Source of the DNA: Enhydrobacter aerosaccus
GTDB taxonomy: Bacteria; Pseudomonadota; Alphaproteobacteria; Reyranellales; Reyranellaceae
Reading direction: 5' to 3'
Assembly: GCA_903832005.1 (NCBI GenBank)
Contig: CAIKZO010000090.1
Span: 1 to 64,000, forward strand
DNA length: 64,000 nucleotides
The position numbers and the translations under genes were made by a program. This document shows, piece after piece, positions 1 to 8,898 of this stretch. The number at the start of each line of letters is the position of its first letter. Positions within the stretch are counted from its first letter, which is position 1. The notes below the pieces were generated by a model. That model was not told the DNA's origin and did not search any database. It saw only the letters and a program-made list of their open reading frames with translations.

Positions 1-726
1 GTTCTCAGTGGATGCGAGCCGGGGAGTCCGTTCGGGTCGTCCGTCAGCACGTCCGCCGCCGGCAGTAGCCAGACCGGCACAGCCACTGTTCGTGGCCGGA
101 TCCAGCAATTGCGGTCCGACCAGAATGCCCTGACCGCCGGCATCGCCACCCAGCGCGGCCAGCTCGACACGACCCGCAGCCAGATGCAGAGCGACTCCTC
201 GTCGTATCAGTCGCTGGTCCAGGCGATCACGCAGCACCTCCAGCGCGGCACCACGCCGGGCAACCCCGATTTGGTCACCCAGTGGAACGAGGCGCAGGCC
301 AAGCTCGATGCCGTCACGCTCGGTGTCGGCCAGCTCAATTCCCTCGCCAGCCAGGTGACCACCCAGGCCTCGGTCGCGGGCTACCTGATCGACAACGTGC
401 GCGCCACCTATTCGGTCGGCGGCGCCACCGACGACGACCATAACCAGTTGCGCGCCATCGAGAGCGAATCCGGCCGCTCGATCCAGGACGTCGACCGGCT
501 GATCGGCGAGCTGAATGCCGAGATCGGCCGCGAGAACGGCTTCCTCGCCCGCGAGCGCTCGAACCTCGCGGCCCTTTCGTACGGTATCAACGTTGGTCGT
601 CTGGGCTCGCCCTTCCGCGGCGTTCCCGCCGGCGGTGGCGGCGGCCCTGGTCCGATGCCGCGCCGCGTCGTCATGGGTCCGGGCGCGTCCGGCTCCCCCA
701 CGGAACTGAGCGCGGCGCAGCGCTAG
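1..726 (+). CDS. Lipoprotein of unknown function, 5' end outside window
   Basis: The frame is open from the first base, so the true start lies upstream. Codons 2-5 read L-S-G-C, a lipobox, so the protein is probably an envelope lipoprotein with the Cys (bases 13-15) as lipidation site. After a Ser/Thr-rich linker, the body is alanine/glutamine-rich and predicted helical (bases about 110-590), compatible with coiled coil, and the tail is Gly/Pro/Arg-rich and disordered. I recognise no family. The TTG at 109 is a possible internal start but would discard the lipobox, so I prefer the open 5' end. The DUF4864 gene follows after 19 bases. Confidence 0.7.
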   Translation, partial: VLSGCEPGSPFGSSVSTSAAGSSQTGTATVRGRIQQLRSDQNALTAGIATQRGQLDTTRSQMQSDSSSYQSLVQAITQHLQRGTTPGNPDLVTQWNEAQAKLDAVTLGVGQLNSLASQVTTQASVAGYLIDNVRATYSVGGATDDDHNQLRAIESESGRSIQDVDRLIGELNAEIGRENGFLARERSNLAALSYGINVGRLGSPFRGVPAGGGGGPGPMPRRVVMGPGASGSPTELSAAQR

Positions 727-745
727 CTGCGATAAGCTGGCGTCC

Positions 746-1183
746 ATGCGCCATCGCATCGCCGCCCTTCTCTTCGTTCTGATCGCCAGTCTTTCGAGCG
801 TATACGCGCACGCGCAACAAGCGCCGCTGTCCGACGCCGACCGCTCGTCCATCCGCTCGATCATCGAGGGCCAGGAAAACGCGTTACGGCGCGACGACGG
901 CGCCGCCGCCTTCGGCTTCGCCTCGCCGATGATCCGCGAAATGTTCGGCACGCCCGAAATCTTCATGGACATGGTGCGCCAGGGTTATCCGATGGTCTAT
1001 CGGCCCAAGGCGTTCGACTTCGCCGATCTGGTGATGCGCGACGGCAAGCCGACGCAGAAGGTCCGCATCGTCGGGCCCGACGGACACCGCCACACCGCCT
1101 TCTATCCGATGACGCAGCTGCCCGACGGGAGCTGGCGCATCGACGGCTGCTATCTCGAACCCTCCGACGAAAACCAGGTCTGA
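746..1183 (+). CDS. DUF4864 domain-containing secreted protein
   Basis: 145 residues with an N-terminal signal peptide (hydrophobic stretch about residues 5-20, AHA-Q cleavage region near 22-24). The mature part matches the DUF4864 pattern: a helix with IRSIIEGQENALRRDD, then an AFxFASP segment, and a C-terminal strand region ending DGSWRIDGCYLEP. The fold resembles NTF2-like proteins, and no catalytic role is established. It lies 15 bases upstream of the EamA gene on the same strand and may be co-transcribed with it. Confidence 0.8.
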   Translation: MRHRIAALLFVLIASLSSVYAHAQQAPLSDADRSSIRSIIEGQENALRRDDGAAAFGFASPMIREMFGTPEIFMDMVRQGYPMVYRPKAFDFADLVMRDGKPTQKVRIVGPDGHRHTAFYPMTQLPDGSWRIDGCYLEPSDENQV

Positions 1184-1198
1184 GCAGCGCCTCTTAAA

Positions 1199-2080
1199 AT
1201 GGATCGTTCGTCGTTCAAGGTACCGGCGTTGCTGCTGGCCCTCACATTGATGTGGGGCACCAACTGGGCGCTGTTCCGTGTCGCCCTCGACGAGTTGCCG
1301 GTGCTCACCTTCCGCAGCGGCGCATTGCTGAGCGGCACACTCATGCTGGCGCTGATCATGAAGATCCGCGGCGAGAGCTTCGCCATCCCGCGCGGCCGCT
1401 GGCCCGCGCTGCTCGTCGCCTCGGCGACCAATGTCGGCATCTGGAACGTCGCCACCTCGATGGCCGTGCTCTATCTGCCATCGGGCCATGCCTCGGTGCT
1501 GGCCTACACGATGCCGCTCTGGGTGGCGCTGTTCGGCTTCATCGTCTTCCGCCAGCGGCTGTCGGGTCGGCTGCTCGCCGCGATCATCGTGGGCGCGGCC
1601 GCCGTGGGGACCTTGATGGCGCCCAACTTCGCGAGCTACGCGCAGGCGCCGCTCGGCCTGTTTTGGGGCCTGTTGGCGGCGGTGAGCTGGGCGATCGGCA
1701 CCTTCGTGGTGAAGCGCACCGACTGGGGCGGCATGGGCTTGGCGCTCACTTTCTGGCAAGTCGCCTTCACCGTGCCGCCGATCTTCGCCGGCATGTTCGC
1801 GATCGACGGAATGCCGACGCACCTGCCCTCAACGCCGACCCTGGCGGTGATGATCTACACCGGCGCGCTGCCGATGGCCTTCGGCACCGTCGTCTGGTTC
1901 ATGCTGGTGCGATTGCTGCCGACGCAGGTCGCGGCCCTCTCCTCGATCGCCATTCCCATCGTGGCGATCGTGACCGGCATCGTGCTCCTGCACGAGCCTC
2001 TCTCCCTGCTTCAAGGCGTGGCCATCGCCTCGACCGTGATTTCCCTCTGGCTGGCGCTGGTTCCCTCCCGAACCGTTTGA
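1199..2080 (+). CDS. EamA/DMT-family transporter
   Basis: 293 residues, about ten hydrophobic segments in two repeats (roughly 7-140 and 155-285), the arrangement of the drug/metabolite transporter superfamily. The first repeat opens with the typical LMWGTNWALFRVAL segment and contains LPSGHASVLAYTMPLW; the second ends with IPIVAIVTGIVLLHEPL, the family's conserved C-terminal signature. It acts in the inner membrane, and members export amino acids or other small metabolites. Substrate cannot be told from sequence. Confidence 0.85.
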   Translation: MDRSSFKVPALLLALTLMWGTNWALFRVALDELPVLTFRSGALLSGTLMLALIMKIRGESFAIPRGRWPALLVASATNVGIWNVATSMAVLYLPSGHASVLAYTMPLWVALFGFIVFRQRLSGRLLAAIIVGAAAVGTLMAPNFASYAQAPLGLFWGLLAAVSWAIGTFVVKRTDWGGMGLALTFWQVAFTVPPIFAGMFAIDGMPTHLPSTPTLAVMIYTGALPMAFGTVVWFMLVRLLPTQVAALSSIAIPIVAIVTGIVLLHEPLSLLQGVAIASTVISLWLALVPSRTV

Positions 2081-2112
2081 TAGAATTGGGATAACGGTTT
2101 TCGGGAGGAAGA

Positions 2113-3306
2113 ATGCTGAGAAGAAGAACGGTCCTGCAGGGATCGAGTGCGCTGCTGTCCGGCCTCGTGCCGCTCGGCGCCTTCGCCGCCGACACGGTCA
2201 CCCTGCCGATCGGCAACGGCGAGCGCCCGCTGGTCAAGGTGCCGCAGAAGCGGCCGATGATCGGCCTCACCTCGCGGCCGCCGCAGCTCGAGACGCCGTT
2301 CGCCGTGTTCAACGAGAACGTGATCACGCCCAACGACGCCTTCTTCGTGCGCTATCACCTGGCTGGCATCCCGCTCGAGATCGATCCCGACACGCATGAG
2401 ATCGAGATCAAGGGCAAGGTGAACAAGCCACTGAAGCTCAAGATGGCCGACCTCAAGCGCCTGCCCGCGATCGAGATCGTCGCGGTCAACCAGTGCTCGG
2501 GCAACAGCCGCGGCTTCTCCGAGCCGAGGGTGCCAGGCGGCCAGCTCGCCAACGGCGCGATGGGCAACGCGCGCTGGCGCGGTGTGTCCCTCAAGGCCGT
2601 GCTTGCACAAGCCGGCGTGCAGAGCGGCGCCAAGCAGGTCGTGTTCAACGGCCTCGACACGCCGGTGATCGACAAGACGCCCGACTTCGTGAAGGCGCTC
2701 GACCTCGACCACGCGACCGACGGCGAAGTGATGCTGGCCTATCAGATGAACGGCAAGGACCTGCCGATGCTGAACGGCTTCCCGGTGCGCCTCGTGGTGC
2801 CGGGCTATTACGGCACCTATTGGGTGAAGCATCTCAGCGACATCACCGTGATCGACACGGTGTTCGACGGCTTCTGGATGAAGTCGTCCTACCGCATTCC
2901 CGATACCGAGAATGGCGTGATCGAGCCCGGCACCGCGCCCAAGGCCACCGTGCCGATCAACAAGCTCAACGTGCGCTCCTTCGTCACCAGCCTCGCCGAC
3001 GGCGCCAAGATGAAGACCGGCGAGACGCAGCTGAAGGGCATCGCCTTCGACGGCGGTACCGGCATCAAGCAGGTCGACGTCTCGACCGACGACGGCAAGA
3101 GCTGGACGCCCGCCAAGCTGGGCAGCGACCTCGGCAAATACTCGTTCCGCGAATGGACCCTGCCGGTGACGCTCGCCGCCGGTGCCCATGTGCTCAAGGT
3201 CCGCGCCACCAGCAACGGCGGCAAGGTGCAGCCCGACAAGGCCGGCTGGAACCCGCCCGGCTACATGCGCAACGTGATCGAAACCTACAATGTGACGGCA
3301 GCGTGA
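2113..3306 (+). CDS. sorA: Sulfite dehydrogenase molybdenum subunit (SorA-like)
   Basis: 397 residues of the sulfite oxidase family. The N-terminus has a twin-arginine-type signal (RRRTVLQG then a hydrophobic run to about 27), fitting export of a folded molybdopterin enzyme. The NQCSGNSRG segment carries the cysteine that should ligate Mo (Cys128). The C-terminal third (about 285-390) is a dimerisation-type Ig-like domain. It would oxidise sulfite to sulfate in the periplasm and pass electrons to the cytochrome c encoded 5 bases downstream. A GGGAGG ribosome site precedes the ATG. Substrate is inferred from the SorA/SorB pairing; other molybdopterin oxidoreductases share the fold. Confidence 0.82.
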   Translation: MLRRRTVLQGSSALLSGLVPLGAFAADTVTLPIGNGERPLVKVPQKRPMIGLTSRPPQLETPFAVFNENVITPNDAFFVRYHLAGIPLEIDPDTHEIEIKGKVNKPLKLKMADLKRLPAIEIVAVNQCSGNSRGFSEPRVPGGQLANGAMGNARWRGVSLKAVLAQAGVQSGAKQVVFNGLDTPVIDKTPDFVKALDLDHATDGEVMLAYQMNGKDLPMLNGFPVRLVVPGYYGTYWVKHLSDITVIDTVFDGFWMKSSYRIPDTENGVIEPGTAPKATVPINKLNVRSFVTSLADGAKMKTGETQLKGIAFDGGTGIKQVDVSTDDGKSWTPAKLGSDLGKYSFREWTLPVTLAAGAHVLKVRATSNGGKVQPDKAGWNPPGYMRNVIETYNVTAA

Positions 3307-3311
3307 GGCGC

Positions 3312-3638
3312 ATGACCATGAAGCGCATGACCCTTCTCGCCGCCGCCGCCGTCTGCAGCCTCGCGATCGTCACCGTGGTGAACGCCAAGCCCTTCACCTA
3401 TGAGCTGCCGCCGGAAACCGCGACCTTCAAGCCCGGACCCGGCCTCGACGTGGTGCAGGGCAATTGCGGCGCCTGCCATTCGTCGGACTATATCCAGACG
3501 CAGCCGCGCGGCCCGAAGTTCGGCAAGGACTTCTGGCAGGCCGAGGTCACCAAGATGATCACCGTCTTCGGCGCCCCGATCGACCCCAAGGACGTGCCGG
3601 CGATCGTCGACTATCTGACGGCAGCCTATGCCAACTAG
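3312..3638 (+). CDS. sorB: Small monohaem cytochrome c subunit (SorB-like)
   Basis: 108 residues: signal peptide (to about 25), then a short class-I-like cytochrome with a CGACH haem site (Cys52, Cys55, His56) and Met residues downstream (TKMITVF) that can provide the sixth ligand. It starts 5 bases after the sorA stop, the usual arrangement for the electron-accepting subunit of a SorAB sulfite dehydrogenase. A second in-frame ATG 6 bases later is also possible. The end overlaps the convergent GNAT gene by 4 bases (CTAG serves as both stops). Confidence 0.8.
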   Translation: MTMKRMTLLAAAAVCSLAIVTVVNAKPFTYELPPETATFKPGPGLDVVQGNCGACHSSDYIQTQPRGPKFGKDFWQAEVTKMITVFGAPIDPKDVPAIVDYLTAAYAN

Positions 3639-4477
3639 CCCAACTCGAGACTCGTGACGGCGAACATGCCGTCACGATCGATCGCGGGGACGGCGCCGGT
3701 GTACATGCGCGCCGTCTCGAACGCGGGTTTCAATCCCATCCCCTCCGCCATCGCGACGGCGGCCTTGTTGCTGTCGGGAATGTCGAGGGCGACGGTCGGC
3801 GCACCGAGCTTCGCAGCCAACGCTGTTACCAACGATGCCGCGACCTCGGGCGTCTCGGCATAAAGCGGGCCGATACGTGAGGCAGCACGACAGGCGCGAA
3901 TCACGCCGAAGCCGACGATCTCGCCGTCACGGACCGCCACCAGCGACGCTCGTTCAGGCAAGGTGATCCACGGCGCCAGGAACGAGTCGCGCGGCTCCGG
4001 GAAGAAGCGGCGGTCGTAGACGGCAAGCCTGTCGAACGGAACACTGCGCGCATCGACCATCGTAAGTCCGGCCGTTGGCGCAGTTGGCGCAGCCGATCCC
4101 TCATACCGCACATTGTTCCACGCCGAGCGGAAGCCCGACTTGCGATAGTTGTCCTGCTGCGCCACCACGCCATCGAGGCCGACGTTGCGACCGGCGAGGC
4201 GCTTCATGCCGGCGTTCCACACCTGGATGCCGTAGCCCTTCTCGCGAATCTCGGGCCGGGCGATGTAGAAGCCCAGGAAGCCGAAGCCCGCGCCATACTT
4301 CACCACCGAAATGCAAGCGACCGGCTTGCCCTCCAGCCGGCCGATGAAGAAAGCGCCGGGATCCATGGCGAAGAAGGCCTGGGTGTCGGTGTTGCCGGGG
4401 TTCCAACCCTCGTCGGCGGCCCACTCGGCCATGCGCATCACGTCGTCGGCGCTGCCGACCGAAATCTCGAATGTCAT
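3635..4477 (-). CDS. Two-domain GNAT N-acetyltransferase (YitH type)
   Basis: 280 residues. The N-terminal half is a GNAT domain with the acetyl-CoA loop REKGYGIQVW (about 78-87) after the strand GFLGFYIARPEI. The C-terminal half (about 145-280), with FDRLAVYDRRFFPEPR and DIPDSNKAAVAMAEGMGLKPAF, is the second domain seen in YitH/HolE-like acetyltransferases. It is cytoplasmic, and the acceptor substrate is unknown. It converges on sorB with a 4-base overlap and diverges from the GDSL gene. Confidence 0.8.
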   Translation of the reverse strand: MTFEISVGSADDVMRMAEWAADEGWNPGNTDTQAFFAMDPGAFFIGRLEGKPVACISVVKYGAGFGFLGFYIARPEIREKGYGIQVWNAGMKRLAGRNVGLDGVVAQQDNYRKSGFRSAWNNVRYEGSAAPTAPTAGLTMVDARSVPFDRLAVYDRRFFPEPRDSFLAPWITLPERASLVAVRDGEIVGFGVIRACRAASRIGPLYAETPEVAASLVTALAAKLGAPTVALDIPDSNKAAVAMAEGMGLKPAFETARMYTGAVPAIDRDGMFAVTSLELG

Positions 4478-4535
4478 GTCGCGAAGCTAGCGAATAGACT
4501 GCTGCACAACAAATAAACTTTCAGGGGAAACGCCG

Positions 4536-5837
4536 ATGAAACGTCTTGCACCGCTGCTTGCGATTTTGTGTGCCGTCACCGCCACGTCCGCACACGCCGA
4601 GACCTGGGCCGCGAGCTGGACCGGCTCCGCGCAAGGCCCCTACCCGATCGGCAATCCGACCGCGCAGCCCGAGCTCAAGTTCGCCTTCCCGACACCCGAT
4701 AGCGGCGCCAACGACCAGAGCTTCCGCTTGATCGTGAAGCCCGACGCGTGGGGCAGCCAGACGCGCATCCGCCTGTCCAACGCCTTCGGCAAGACGCCGG
4801 TCACCTTCGACGATGCGTTCGTCGGCCTGCAGGAAAGCGGCGCCGCCGTCCTCGCCGGCACCAATCAACCGCTGACTTTCAAGAACCAGAAGAGCGTCAC
4901 CGTCGCGCCCGGTGAGAGTGTGGTCAGCGATCCCGTCGCGCTGCCGTTCGTGAAGGCCTCTGACGATCCGCTGCTCAAGGGCCGCAAGCTTGCCGTCTCC
5001 TTCCATGTCGCGGGCCAAAGCGGACCGATGACCTGGCACGCCAAGGCGCTCACCACCTCCTATGTCTCGCCACCGGGCGGCGGCTCCAAGGGCGCGGGTG
5101 AGGCCGAGGGCGCGTTCCCCTTCTCGACCACCTCCTGGTACTTCCTCGACGAAGTCGACATGCTGGTCGGCGACGGATCGAAGGTGATCGTGGCCTTCGG
5201 CGATTCGATCACCGACGGTACCGCGACCACGATCAACGGTGACGACCGCTGGCCCGACGTACTGTCGCGCCGCCTGCATGCCGCCAACGCCAACCGCTTC
5301 GTCGTCGTCAACCAGGGCATTGGCGGCAACGAGGTGATCGGTCCGGCCGACTATGCGGCCAAGCCAATCAATGGTGGTCCGTCGGCTCTCTCCCGCCTCG
5401 ACCGCGATATCACCAGCCTGCCGGGCGTCGCCACGGTGATCTGGATGGAAGGCATCAACGACTTCGGCGCCGAGGACGCCACCGCCGAGGCGGTGTTCGC
5501 GGGCTACGAGAAGGGCGTCGCGGCTCTTCGACAGAAACTGCCGGGCGTAAAAATCTACATCGCCACCCTCACCTCGGCGCTGCACAGCACGCCGACACAC
5601 GGACGACCCGTGGTCGAGGAGAACCGCAAAAAGCTGAACGCGATGTTCCGCTCGACCAAGATCTTCGACGGCCTGGTCGATTTCGACACCGCCACCTACG
5701 ACGCGTCGACCGGCGAGATCAAACCGGAGTTCCAGCCCAACTCCTCAGTCGGCGGCCCGGGCGACAAGCTCCACCCCAACCGCGCCGGCTACGCCGCGAT
5801 GGCCAACGCCATCGACCTCGGCATGATCACCAAGTAG
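4536..5837 (+). CDS. Secreted SGNH/GDSL-family esterase
   Basis: 433 residues. A signal peptide (cleavage near AHA-ET, residue 21) is followed by an N-terminal beta-rich domain of about 190 residues and then the SGNH hydrolase domain. Block I is VAFGDSITDG (nucleophile Ser224), block II is NQGIGGN (Gly near 263), block III is GIND (Asn308) and block V is DKLHP (Asp410, His413). Expected to hydrolyse ester bonds of polysaccharide side groups or lipids in the periplasm or outside the cell. The stop abuts the convergent monooxygenase stop without a spacer. Confidence 0.85.
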   Translation: MKRLAPLLAILCAVTATSAHAETWAASWTGSAQGPYPIGNPTAQPELKFAFPTPDSGANDQSFRLIVKPDAWGSQTRIRLSNAFGKTPVTFDDAFVGLQESGAAVLAGTNQPLTFKNQKSVTVAPGESVVSDPVALPFVKASDDPLLKGRKLAVSFHVAGQSGPMTWHAKALTTSYVSPPGGGSKGAGEAEGAFPFSTTSWYFLDEVDMLVGDGSKVIVAFGDSITDGTATTINGDDRWPDVLSRRLHAANANRFVVVNQGIGGNEVIGPADYAAKPINGGPSALSRLDRDITSLPGVATVIWMEGINDFGAEDATAEAVFAGYEKGVAALRQKLPGVKIYIATLTSALHSTPTHGRPVVEENRKKLNAMFRSTKIFDGLVDFDTATYDASTGEIKPEFQPNSSVGGPGDKLHPNRAGYAAMANAIDLGMITK

Positions 5838-7193
5838 CTATTCGGCAGCCTTCGCGGTCGCCGAGAAGAAACGATTCTCCGGCCGCGGCAGGCCGAGGTT
5901 CTCGCGCAGGGTCTTGCCTTCGTATTCGGTGCGGAAGATGCCGCGCCGCTGCAGCTCGGGCACGACCTTGTTCACGAAGTCGTCGAGCCCGCCCGGCAGA
6001 TAAGGGAACATGACGTTGAAGCCGTCGCTGGCTTCGGTCTCCAGCCACTCCTGCATCTGGTCGGCGATCATCTTGGGCGTGCCCATCATCGCGAGGCCAC
6101 CGTAACCGCCGAGACGGCCGGCGATCTCGCGCACGGTGAGGTTCTCGCGCTTGGCCAGCGCAATCACCCGCTCACGCCCGCTCTTGCTGGCGTTGGTCTC
6201 GGGAATTTCCGGCAGCGGCCCATCCGGATCGAACTTGCGCGCATCGACACCGACCGCCATCGACAGGGCCGCGATGCCGCTGTCGTAGCTCACCAGGCTG
6301 TCGAGCTTGAGCCGCTTCTCCTGCGCCTCGTCGAGCGACTCGCCGATGATGGTGAAAGCGCCCGGCAGGATCTTGATGTGATCGGGGTTGCGCCCGATCT
6401 TGGCCGCACGGCCCTTCACGTCGGCATAGAAGGCGCGGCCGGCTTCGATCGGCCCGCCCGCCGCGAACACCATTTCCGCCGTTTCCGCTGCCAGCTGGCG
6501 GCCCGCGTCCGACGCGCCCGCCTGCACCATCACCGGCCAACCCTGGATCGGCCGCGCGATGTTGAGCGGCCCGCGCACCTTCAGGTACTTGCCCTTGTGA
6601 TCGAGCACATGGAGCTTGTCGGGATCGAAGAAGAGACCCGTCTCGACGTCGCGCGTAAACGCATCGTCCGCCCACGAATCCCACAGGCCGGTCACCACAT
6701 CGTAGAACTCGCGGGCGCGGGCATAGCGTTCGCCATGCTCCATCTGCTCGTCCATGCCGAAGTTCAGCGCGGCGTCGGGGTTCGACGTCGTCACCAGGTT
6801 CCAGCCGGCGCGGCCGTCGGAGATATGATCGAGCGAGGCAAACCGCCGCGCAATCGTGTAGGCCGGCTCGAAGGTGGTCGAAGCCGTGGCGATCAGGCCG
6901 AGATGCTTCGTGTGCTGCGACAGCACGGGCAGGAGCGTCAGCGGATCGAACGAAGTGACGGTGGCCGAGCGCTTCAGCGCCTCCATCGGCATGTTCAGCA
7001 CGGCCAGGTGATCGGCCATGAAGAAGGCATCGAACTTCCCGCGCTCCAGGGTCTGGGCGTAGGAGATCAGCGCCTTGAGATTGAAGTTCGCATCCGGCGT
7101 GCCGCCCGGATAACGCCAGGCGGCGGTGTGGATCGAGACGGGACGCATGAACGCGCCGAGACGGAGCTTTTTCTTCTGGGCCATGGAGAACAT
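5838..7193 (-). CDS. LLM-class flavin-dependent monooxygenase (NtaA/SnaA/DszA type)
   Basis: 451 residues matching the bacterial-luciferase-like NtaA/SnaA/DszA branch: N-terminal KLRLGAFMRP, FDAFFMADHLAVLN, FEPAYTIARRFASLDHISDGRAGWNLVTT (flavin pocket region), and PVMVQAGASDAGRQLAAE. These enzymes use FMNH2 from a separate reductase to oxidise chelators, sulfur heterocycles or similar compounds. No reductase is adjacent. It is 59 bases downstream of a DUF1989 gene on the same strand and may be the last gene of a GDPD-DUF1989-LLM transcript. A second possible start lies 9 bases downstream. Confidence 0.85.
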   Translation of the reverse strand: MFSMAQKKKLRLGAFMRPVSIHTAAWRYPGGTPDANFNLKALISYAQTLERGKFDAFFMADHLAVLNMPMEALKRSATVTSFDPLTLLPVLSQHTKHLGLIATASTTFEPAYTIARRFASLDHISDGRAGWNLVTTSNPDAALNFGMDEQMEHGERYARAREFYDVVTGLWDSWADDAFTRDVETGLFFDPDKLHVLDHKGKYLKVRGPLNIARPIQGWPVMVQAGASDAGRQLAAETAEMVFAAGGPIEAGRAFYADVKGRAAKIGRNPDHIKILPGAFTIIGESLDEAQEKRLKLDSLVSYDSGIAALSMAVGVDARKFDPDGPLPEIPETNASKSGRERVIALAKRENLTVREIAGRLGGYGGLAMMGTPKMIADQMQEWLETEASDGFNVMFPYLPGGLDDFVNKVVPELQRRGIFRTEYEGKTLRENLGLPRPENRFFSATAKAAE

Positions 7194-7252
7194 CTTGCCC
7201 TTGCGTGTCCGTCCCGCAAGAGGTGCCGGACGAGAAGAGTTAATTCGTCCTA

Positions 7253-8104
7253 TTAGGCAGGCGTTTCCCAGTCGGGCTTCTGTAGTTTCATGCCGTGAGC
7301 GCCCTTGTAAGCAGGACTTTCTGGCGACCGCCAGTCACGCAGAAGATTCTGGTCGAGCGCGTAGACTTCGATGCCCAGCGGCCGGCAAACCGTGAGCGGA
7401 TCTTGCGCGTCGGGACCCCACAGCGCGACGGAGAGATCGCCGCCGGGACAGGTCGACAGGGCGCATAAAAGATCGATCTCGGCGAAGAATTCGATATGGT
7501 CGCCTTGCTTCGCCGGGCTGGCGCGCATGAAATACTTGTCGGCGTGATTGAGGCCAGTGCATTGGAAGACGTTCAGCACGTCGTGCACGTCGAATTCGGT
7601 CAGCCCGTGCGGCGCCACCGCGCGTACCAGGTTGGAATGGCAATGGTGGTCGAAATCCTCGCCGGTCAGCATGCGGTTGACGTAGGGATCGCAGCGCGTG
7701 CCAAGAAGATCGTGGATGCGGCCACCGAATTCGTCGATGCCGTAGTCCTTCAGGCTATCGGACGTGATGGTCGCGATCGGGCGCAGGTATGGGAGCGTCG
7801 ACCACAGGCGATCGAAGGTCGTGACGTGCGCGGCCTGGAGCTGGCGCGTACGCGAGGCCCACAGGCGTTCGCGCGGATTGTGGGCGTTCCAGATGTTGAG
7901 GTCGCCGACCTGCGGCCCCTCGATCGTGACGATGCGGAAGACGTGCCCCGCGGGCACCTTCCAGGCGCGGCCGGTGCGGATCGGGATGGTGAACTTCTCC
8001 ACCAGCGTGCGGCCGTCGCTCTCGGCGATGCGCTTGTAGAACGCCTTGTCGACGGTGAGTGCCGAGCCTTCGCTCGCCTGATAGGCGGCCGGGTAATCCT
8101 TCAT
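7253..8104 (-). CDS. DUF1989 / urea carboxylase-associated family protein
   Basis: 283 residues of the DUF1989 family (urea amidolyase-associated proteins). The core has IPIRTGRAWKVPAGHVFRI, EGPQVGDLNIWNAHN, GRIHDLLGTRCDPYVNRMLTGE, and FHxxC-like metal-type residues around HHCHSNL and CPGGDLS. These proteins accompany urea carboxylase/allophanate hydrolase in many bacteria, but neither is present here. The ATG at 8104 is chosen over an earlier GTG-type extension because it gives an ATGA overlap with the upstream GDPD stop, the coupling pattern used throughout this window. Confidence 0.8.
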   Translation of the reverse strand: MKDYPAAYQASEGSALTVDKAFYKRIAESDGRTLVEKFTIPIRTGRAWKVPAGHVFRIVTIEGPQVGDLNIWNAHNPRERLWASRTRQLQAAHVTTFDRLWSTLPYLRPIATITSDSLKDYGIDEFGGRIHDLLGTRCDPYVNRMLTGEDFDHHCHSNLVRAVAPHGLTEFDVHDVLNVFQCTGLNHADKYFMRASPAKQGDHIEFFAEIDLLCALSTCPGGDLSVALWGPDAQDPLTVCRPLGIEVYALDQNLLRDWRSPESPAYKGAHGMKLQKPDWETPA

Positions 8105-8841
8105 CGCTTGCTCCGCTCGGCCAACGCCAGGTCCGGCCGGTCGGTCGTGAACACGTCGACGGCCAGCTCGAACATTTTGGCGATCATTGCCGCATCGTTG
8201 CATGCCCAGCCGCCGATGCCGAGGCCGGCCTGACGCACGGTGGCGACCGTCGGCGCGTCGAGCATGGTGGAGCGCAGGCCGAGCATCGGCACGCCGTTAG
8301 CCTTGGTCACGGCGATCACGCCGGCCAGGCCAATGTCGATCTGGGTGTGCGGCGCCACCAGCCAGACATGGTTCATCGGTTGGCCGTGCCGGACCGCTTC
8401 GGCGACGGTGCCGAGCTGGAAGCTGGTCAGCACGGTGCGCTCGAGCATGCCGCCCGCCTTCACCGCCGCGACCACCTTGGCCGCATGCGGATCGGCATAG
8501 GGCACATGGCCCGGCCCCGTCTTCAGCTCGAGGCGCAGGACGATCTTGGTCGGCCGGAAGATCTCCATCACCTCGTCGAGCAGGAGCATGCGCTGGCCGC
8601 CGCTGCCCTTCAGGATCAGCTTCGAGAGATCGGCCCAGTCGTGCGCGCAGACCGGCCCGTGCCCATCGGTCGTGCGATCGAGCGTCTCGTCGTGGATCAC
8701 GACAAGCTTGCCGTCGAGGGTCGGATGGACGTCGAACTCGACCTGCTCGACCGGCAATCGCGCGGTGTTCTCGAAGGCGAGCCGGCTGTTCTCGGCCCAC
8801 AAAAGGGCGCCGCCGCGGTGCGAGGCAATCTCGGTTTTCAT
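8101..8841 (-). CDS. Glycerophosphodiester phosphodiesterase
   Basis: 246 residues, cytoplasmic (no signal peptide). The GDPD signature is clear: SHRGGALLWAENSRLAFENT near the N-terminus (catalytic His8-Arg9, metal Glu17), EFDVHPTLDGKLVVIHDETLDRTTDG (metal Glu/Asp and second catalytic His), and VLRLELKTG. It should hydrolyse glycerophosphodiesters to glycerol-3-phosphate plus an alcohol. The overlap with the DUF1989 start (ATGA) indicates translational coupling. Its upstream region holds repeated TGAGACA motifs. Confidence 0.88.
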   Translation of the reverse strand: MKTEIASHRGGALLWAENSRLAFENTARLPVEQVEFDVHPTLDGKLVVIHDETLDRTTDGHGPVCAHDWADLSKLILKGSGGQRMLLLDEVMEIFRPTKIVLRLELKTGPGHVPYADPHAAKVVAAVKAGGMLERTVLTSFQLGTVAEAVRHGQPMNHVWLVAPHTQIDIGLAGVIAVTKANGVPMLGLRSTMLDAPTVATVRQAGLGIGGWACNDAAMIAKMFELAVDVFTTDRPDLALAERSKR

Positions 8842-8869
8842 TCAGGACCCACTCGTTTCAAGCCAGCCG

Positions 8870-8898
8870 AGGATAGCTTGGGCCGGGGGTGGTGAGAA
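8870..8898 (-). promoter_or_regulatory. Possible promoter of the GDPD-DUF1989 operon
   Basis: On the minus strand, TTCTCA (8898-8893) and TATCCT (8875-8870) are separated by 17 bases, a weak sigma-70-like pair, about 29 bases from the GDPD start codon. The -35 part lies inside one of two GTGAGAAA repeats, so a regulator binding there could block it. Confidence 0.3.
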
